DNA from: Elusimicrobiota bacterium
GTDB lineage: Bacteria; Elusimicrobiota; Elusimicrobia; Elusimicrobiales; UBA9959
Direction of reading: 5' to 3'
DNA length: 9,345 nucleotides
Assembly: GCA_030639665.1 (NCBI GenBank)
Contig: DAOWCC010000093.1
Span: 1-9,345 of the forward strand
Shown here: positions 6,480 to 9,345 of the stretch, piece after piece
How the letters are laid out: each line of letters starts with the position of its first letter
How positions within the stretch are numbered: position 1 is the first letter of the stretch
The notes under the pieces: model-generated
What the model was told of the DNA's origin: nothing
Database searches by the model: none
The model's input: only the letters and a program-made list of their open reading frames with translations
Translations under genes and position numbers: made by a program

Positions 6480-7838
6480 ATGAAAAGAAAAATTTTATCT
6501 ATTATTCCAATATCTTTACTTTTTATCTCCATTATGGGAAAGGATTGCTTTCCCGCAATAGAAATGATTAAGATGGACTTTTCCTCATCTCACCATATTG
6601 AAGTTACTGCAAGCTCTTACACAATCACGACAATAACGGGCGGAAGCAATGCTTCTTTAACCGAACTAAAGGTTTCCACCTCATCTTTAGTTTCCGGCTA
6701 TCTTTCTCAAATACCTTCTATAGTTTTGAACCCTCAAATAGGGAGCATAAGCGGGGGGGGCCTTTCTCTCGAAAACAGGACTCTCGGAATCAGCTCATTA
6801 GCCCAGCCAAACATTCCATTTGGCAACGATTTATCCCCGGACACTGTTTCATCAGCTACCGTTAAAGTGGTTGAGATATTTGACCATCTCGGCAATTCCA
6901 AATATAATGAATGGAACATCACAGCCGAATATGACTTTAATACTAAAGAGATAAAATTGACTCCGGTTTCCGACTGGCCAAAAGGAAGCCTCTTTATGGT
7001 AAATCTTTCTTCCTCAATAAAAGATTTCAATCTTCTGCCTTTAGAAGGGGAACCTACCGCCTATTTTACAACTCTAATGGACGCGACCATCGAAAATACC
7101 GTTCCTTTGATTGAGAACACCAATACAAAAATTCATATAGCCGCAAATGCCTGCGATGAAGACTTTTTTGTAAATCTTTCAACGGGACACAAGAACGGAA
7201 TTGAAGACGCCAATAAGAAACTGACCCGAGTACTGGGCAATGATAAAACCCCTTTAAAAATTCTCAATATCGATTTATACAATTCCTCGGCAACCCACAC
7301 AATAAGCAATTTAAATACCCTGGCCAAAATATCTTTTTCCTATGAAGATTTGGATAAAGATGCAAACGGCTTTATAGACGGTTCTTTTGAAAAACTAAAA
7401 ACACAAAATCTTTCCATCTGGAGATTGAATGAAGATAAAAATCTATGGGTGAGACAAAGCGGATATTATGTGGATGAGGCAAAAAAAGAAGTTTCACTAA
7501 AAACGGATCATTTTTCAACTTACGCTCTTGTGCCTAAATCCGACGAGGATGTTTCAAATATTCACGCTTATCCGGTGCCGTTCAGACCAAATGCCGGCAA
7601 TACTCAAAAATACGGCGCGTGGAGCGATGGCATTACATTCACCAATCTCCCAAGCGAAGGAAAAATAAGAATTTACACGATTTCAATGCGGCTTGTCAGA
7701 ACACTTGAAATAATCCCGAATGAGATAGTCTGGGATGTTAAAAACAATAAAGGAGAAATCGTCGCGAGCGGCATGTATATATGGGAAGCTGTGTCAGGAA
7801 ACAACAGAAAAACAGGGAAGCTGGTGATAATAAAATAA
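6480..7838 (+). CDS. Secreted protein with SbsA-like Ig domain and C-terminal FlgD-like (sorting-type) domain
   Basis: Predicted exported cell-surface protein of 452 aa. The N-terminus MKRKILSIIPISLLFISIMG is a Sec signal peptide with cleavage probably near residue 26. Residues 34-80 are rich in Ser/Thr. Residues about 115-200 resemble an SbsA/Big_5 Ig-like domain: a DLSPDTVSSATVKV start, a KEIKLTP strand, then SSSIKD and an AYFTT end. Residues 215-353 form a second beta-rich region ending in HFSTYALVP, with a calcium-loop-like stretch DLDKDANGFIDG (290-301). Residues about 362-452 match the FlgD-like Ig domain seen at the C-termini of exported proteins in several diderm phyla: AYPVPFRPN, then WDVKNNKGEIVASGMYIWE and KTGKLVIIK. 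Such domains resemble type IX secretion sorting domains. The next gene, 13 nt downstream, encodes a PorV-like barrel, which fits an export or anchoring partner. A run of eight G (6753-6760) lies in the coding sequence. The ligand is unknown. Confidence 0.85.
   Translation: MKRKILSIIPISLLFISIMGKDCFPAIEMIKMDFSSSHHIEVTASSYTITTITGGSNASLTELKVSTSSLVSGYLSQIPSIVLNPQIGSISGGGLSLENRTLGISSLAQPNIPFGNDLSPDTVSSATVKVVEIFDHLGNSKYNEWNITAEYDFNTKEIKLTPVSDWPKGSLFMVNLSSSIKDFNLLPLEGEPTAYFTTLMDATIENTVPLIENTNTKIHIAANACDEDFFVNLSTGHKNGIEDANKKLTRVLGNDKTPLKILNIDLYNSSATHTISNLNTLAKISFSYEDLDKDANGFIDGSFEKLKTQNLSIWRLNEDKNLWVRQSGYYVDEAKKEVSLKTDHFSTYALVPKSDEDVSNIHAYPVPFRPNAGNTQKYGAWSDGITFTNLPSEGKIRIYTISMRLVRTLEIIPNEIVWDVKNNKGEIVASGMYIWEAVSGNNRKTGKLVIIK
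6753..6760 (+). repeat. G8 homopolymer inside the secreted-protein gene
   Basis: Eight consecutive G form part of the codons for Ser-Gly-Gly-Gly at residues 91-94, in an otherwise AT-rich sequence. A one-base slip would frameshift the product before its Ig and FlgD-like domains. It is a candidate phase-variation tract, or alternatively a sequencing-sensitive site. Confidence 0.6.
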
Positions 7839-7851
7839 CGAAGCTGGCATT

Positions 7852-9054
7852 ATGAAAAAAAATAAACCGATAAAACCATATAAAATTTCCACGCTTAAGA
7901 ATTTAAAAGCGATTGGTTTTTTCTTTATTTGTCTTCTTTTATTCACTTCTCTTTTTAATTTTCCTCTCTACGCGGGAGAAGGTAAAAGCGGACTTCAATT
8001 TTTAAGGATAATTCAAAGTCCCAAATCAGCCGCCATGGGAGAAACCGGAGTCGGATTTTATGGAAATTTACAGGACTCTCTTTCTTTAAATCCGGCCTCG
8101 CTTTCTCTACTGAGACATAAAGAAGTATCCTTCACTTATAATATGTGGGTGGAAGACATTTCAATGCAGCAAATATCATTTTCCAGACCCACGCAAAAAA
8201 TGGGTTCTTTCGCCGCGTCATTAAGCATGCTCTCGGTAAAACCGTTTGATTCCTATGACAACTCGGGAAGTCCGACAGGAAAAATTCAAGCTAGAGATTT
8301 ATCTTTTCAAATCGCCCATTCGCGAAGATTATGCGGACACTGGAGCGACAAACGATACGGACTTTTTGCAGGAGCGGGCGTAAAATACGCCGAGGAAAAA
8401 CTTGAGACCGTAAAAGCGAACACTATTCTTCTTGATGGGGGATTGCTTTACATGAAAAAACTGGATGACTCCCGACTTGGAATAGGATTATCTTTCATGA
8501 ATCTTGGCAAAGGACTTAAATTTGACAAAGACCGTGATCCTTCTCCCGCCGTATACCGTTTGGGAGCGAATTATCAGATGAGGTTTTACGGCGATTATTT
8601 ATCATTTTCCGCGGATATTAAAAAGAACTCCGACAATAAAAAACTCATGCCTTCTTACGGAGCGGAATTAACCCTCAAAAAAGTTATGGCAATAAGATTG
8701 GGATATATTCCAAATCGAAATGTAGGAAATGGGATAAGACTCGGAGTCGGTTTTAATCTGAAAAATATCAGATTGGATTACGCGATTGTCAACTACGCGC
8801 AATTCAACTACGCCCACAGAATAGGTCTTTCATACTCTTTCGGCAAATCGGTTGAGATTACGCCCTATCTGAATCCGAAACAAGAAAAAGCGAGATGGAA
8901 AGTAAAAAGAGCGAAAAAATTCATGAAAGAGAAACTTTATTATGAAGCGGCTTTGGAACTTAATGAAGCCCTTAAACTTGACAAAAAAACTCCACATGCT
9001 ATGGAATTAATGCAAAAAATAAGCGAAGAAGTGGATAAAATTAAAACCGATTAA
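7852..9054 (+). CDS. PorV/UPF0164-type outer-membrane beta-barrel protein with C-terminal TPR-like tail
   Basis: Predicted outer-membrane protein of 400 aa. A long basic n-region (1-19) and a hydrophobic core (20-38) form a signal peptide with likely cleavage after FPLYA (41). The mature start GLQFLRIIQSPKSAAMGETGVGFYGN and DSLSLNPASLS (48-85) match the PorV/UPF0164 opening pattern (FL..g...AAMGEA..A...D..a...NPA.L). Residues 90-330 alternate as amphipathic strands and end in HRIGLSYSF (322-330), like a barrel-closing strand with a terminal aromatic. Beyond it, residues about 344-398 are charged and helical (KARWKVKRAKKFMKEKLYYEAALELNEALKLD) and resemble one TPR unit, probably periplasmic. 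PorV in type IX secretion is the outer-membrane shuttle that carries cargo with C-terminal sorting domains; a similar role for the upstream FlgD-domain protein is inference. The gap to that gene is 13 nt and no good Shine-Dalgarno is visible, so coupled translation is likely. Confidence 0.85.
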   Translation: MKKNKPIKPYKISTLKNLKAIGFFFICLLLFTSLFNFPLYAGEGKSGLQFLRIIQSPKSAAMGETGVGFYGNLQDSLSLNPASLSLLRHKEVSFTYNMWVEDISMQQISFSRPTQKMGSFAASLSMLSVKPFDSYDNSGSPTGKIQARDLSFQIAHSRRLCGHWSDKRYGLFAGAGVKYAEEKLETVKANTILLDGGLLYMKKLDDSRLGIGLSFMNLGKGLKFDKDRDPSPAVYRLGANYQMRFYGDYLSFSADIKKNSDNKKLMPSYGAELTLKKVMAIRLGYIPNRNVGNGIRLGVGFNLKNIRLDYAIVNYAQFNYAHRIGLSYSFGKSVEITPYLNPKQEKARWKVKRAKKFMKEKLYYEAALELNEALKLDKKTPHAMELMQKISEEVDKIKTD

Positions 9055-9156
9055 GCAGACATGATTGAAGCCCGATAATATGATAATTCGCGGGAAACCC
9101 TAAAAACAAAATGGGAACCAAAAATATGGCAAAATATTCAATATAGCGGGAAAATC

Positions 9157-9345
9157 ATGAAACACTCAATATATATATTAGCGATAATGATTTTTTTCGG
9201 CGCCATTAGCGAATCCTATTGCGCTGTCGGCGAAGGCATAACTTATCAGGGCACTATCCGAAAAGACGGCGCCATTTACACCGGCCAAATAGACGCGATA
9301 TTCAGAATAACCAATCAAGACGGCAGCGCCGAATACTGGACCAGC
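9157..9345 (+). CDS. N-terminus of a secreted protein, truncated by the window end
   Basis: Sixty-three codons are visible and the frame is still open at the last base. MKHSIYILAIMIFFGAISESYCA is a signal peptide with probable cleavage near residue 23. The mature start GEGITYQGTIRKDGAIYTGQIDAIFRITNQDGS.EYWTS has the pattern ITYQG.L...G....G..D..F.I....G...W, seen at the start of many exported surface proteins, often upstream of repeats or tail-fibre-like domains. GGGA (9148-9151) 5 nt before the ATG is a modest ribosome binding site. The 102-nt gap after the PorV-like gene shows no convincing promoter or terminator, so it may belong to the same unit. Function cannot be assigned from the fragment. 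Confidence 0.75.
   Translation, partial: MKHSIYILAIMIFFGAISESYCAVGEGITYQGTIRKDGAIYTGQIDAIFRITNQDGSAEYWTS

Noticed and set aside
9079..9084. TATGAT as a -10 box for the last secreted-protein gene
   Set aside because: No acceptable -35 lies 16-18 bp upstream, and AT-rich intergenic DNA gives such hexamers often.

Overview
The window looks like chromosomal DNA from an AT-rich, diderm (outer-membrane) bacterium, probably from a little-cultured lineage such as Elusimicrobiota or a relative. That placement is inference. It rests on three things: a peptidoglycan synthesis cluster, a PorV/UPF0164-type outer-membrane barrel, and secreted proteins with FlgD-like C-terminal domains, a combination common in those phyla. 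No 16S rRNA or other decisive marker is present. Every gene I can support is on the + strand.

Region 1 (2-3355) is a tightly packed piece of a division and cell wall (dcw) cluster: murD (5' end cut by the window edge), ftsW (4-bp ATGA overlap with murD) and murG (17-bp gap). Together they add D-Glu to UDP-MurNAc-L-Ala, make lipid II from lipid I, and polymerise glycan at the septum. The usual next gene, murC, is absent.

Region 2 (3356-5608) begins with a 114-bp gap holding an imperfect inverted repeat and a plausible promoter. A malate/L-lactate dehydrogenase family (Ldh_2) gene with a strong ribosome binding site follows. Directly after its stop, in the same frame, comes a polytopic membrane protein of unrecognised family. 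Its reading frame has no ATG, GTG or TTG near its N-terminus, so it starts at a rare codon, is translated by readthrough, or has lost its 5' end.

Region 3 (5641-9345) is the most interesting part. It starts with an orphan OmpR/PhoB-type response regulator whose receiver domain lacks two conserved switch residues. The intergenic region after it carries four TTGATT elements at exact 11-bp spacing, running into a consensus -35 box. PhoB/OmpR-type regulators bind direct repeats at this period. Downstream are a secreted SbsA-like/FlgD-like protein, a PorV-like outer-membrane barrel with a C-terminal TPR-like tail (13-bp gap), and the start of another secreted protein cut by the window end. The simplest reading is a regulated cell-surface secretion module in which the barrel exports or anchors the FlgD-domain protein, under control of the adjacent regulator. 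This is a hypothesis. No other type IX secretion components are visible here.

No tRNA, rRNA, CRISPR array, transposase or convincing intrinsic terminator was seen.
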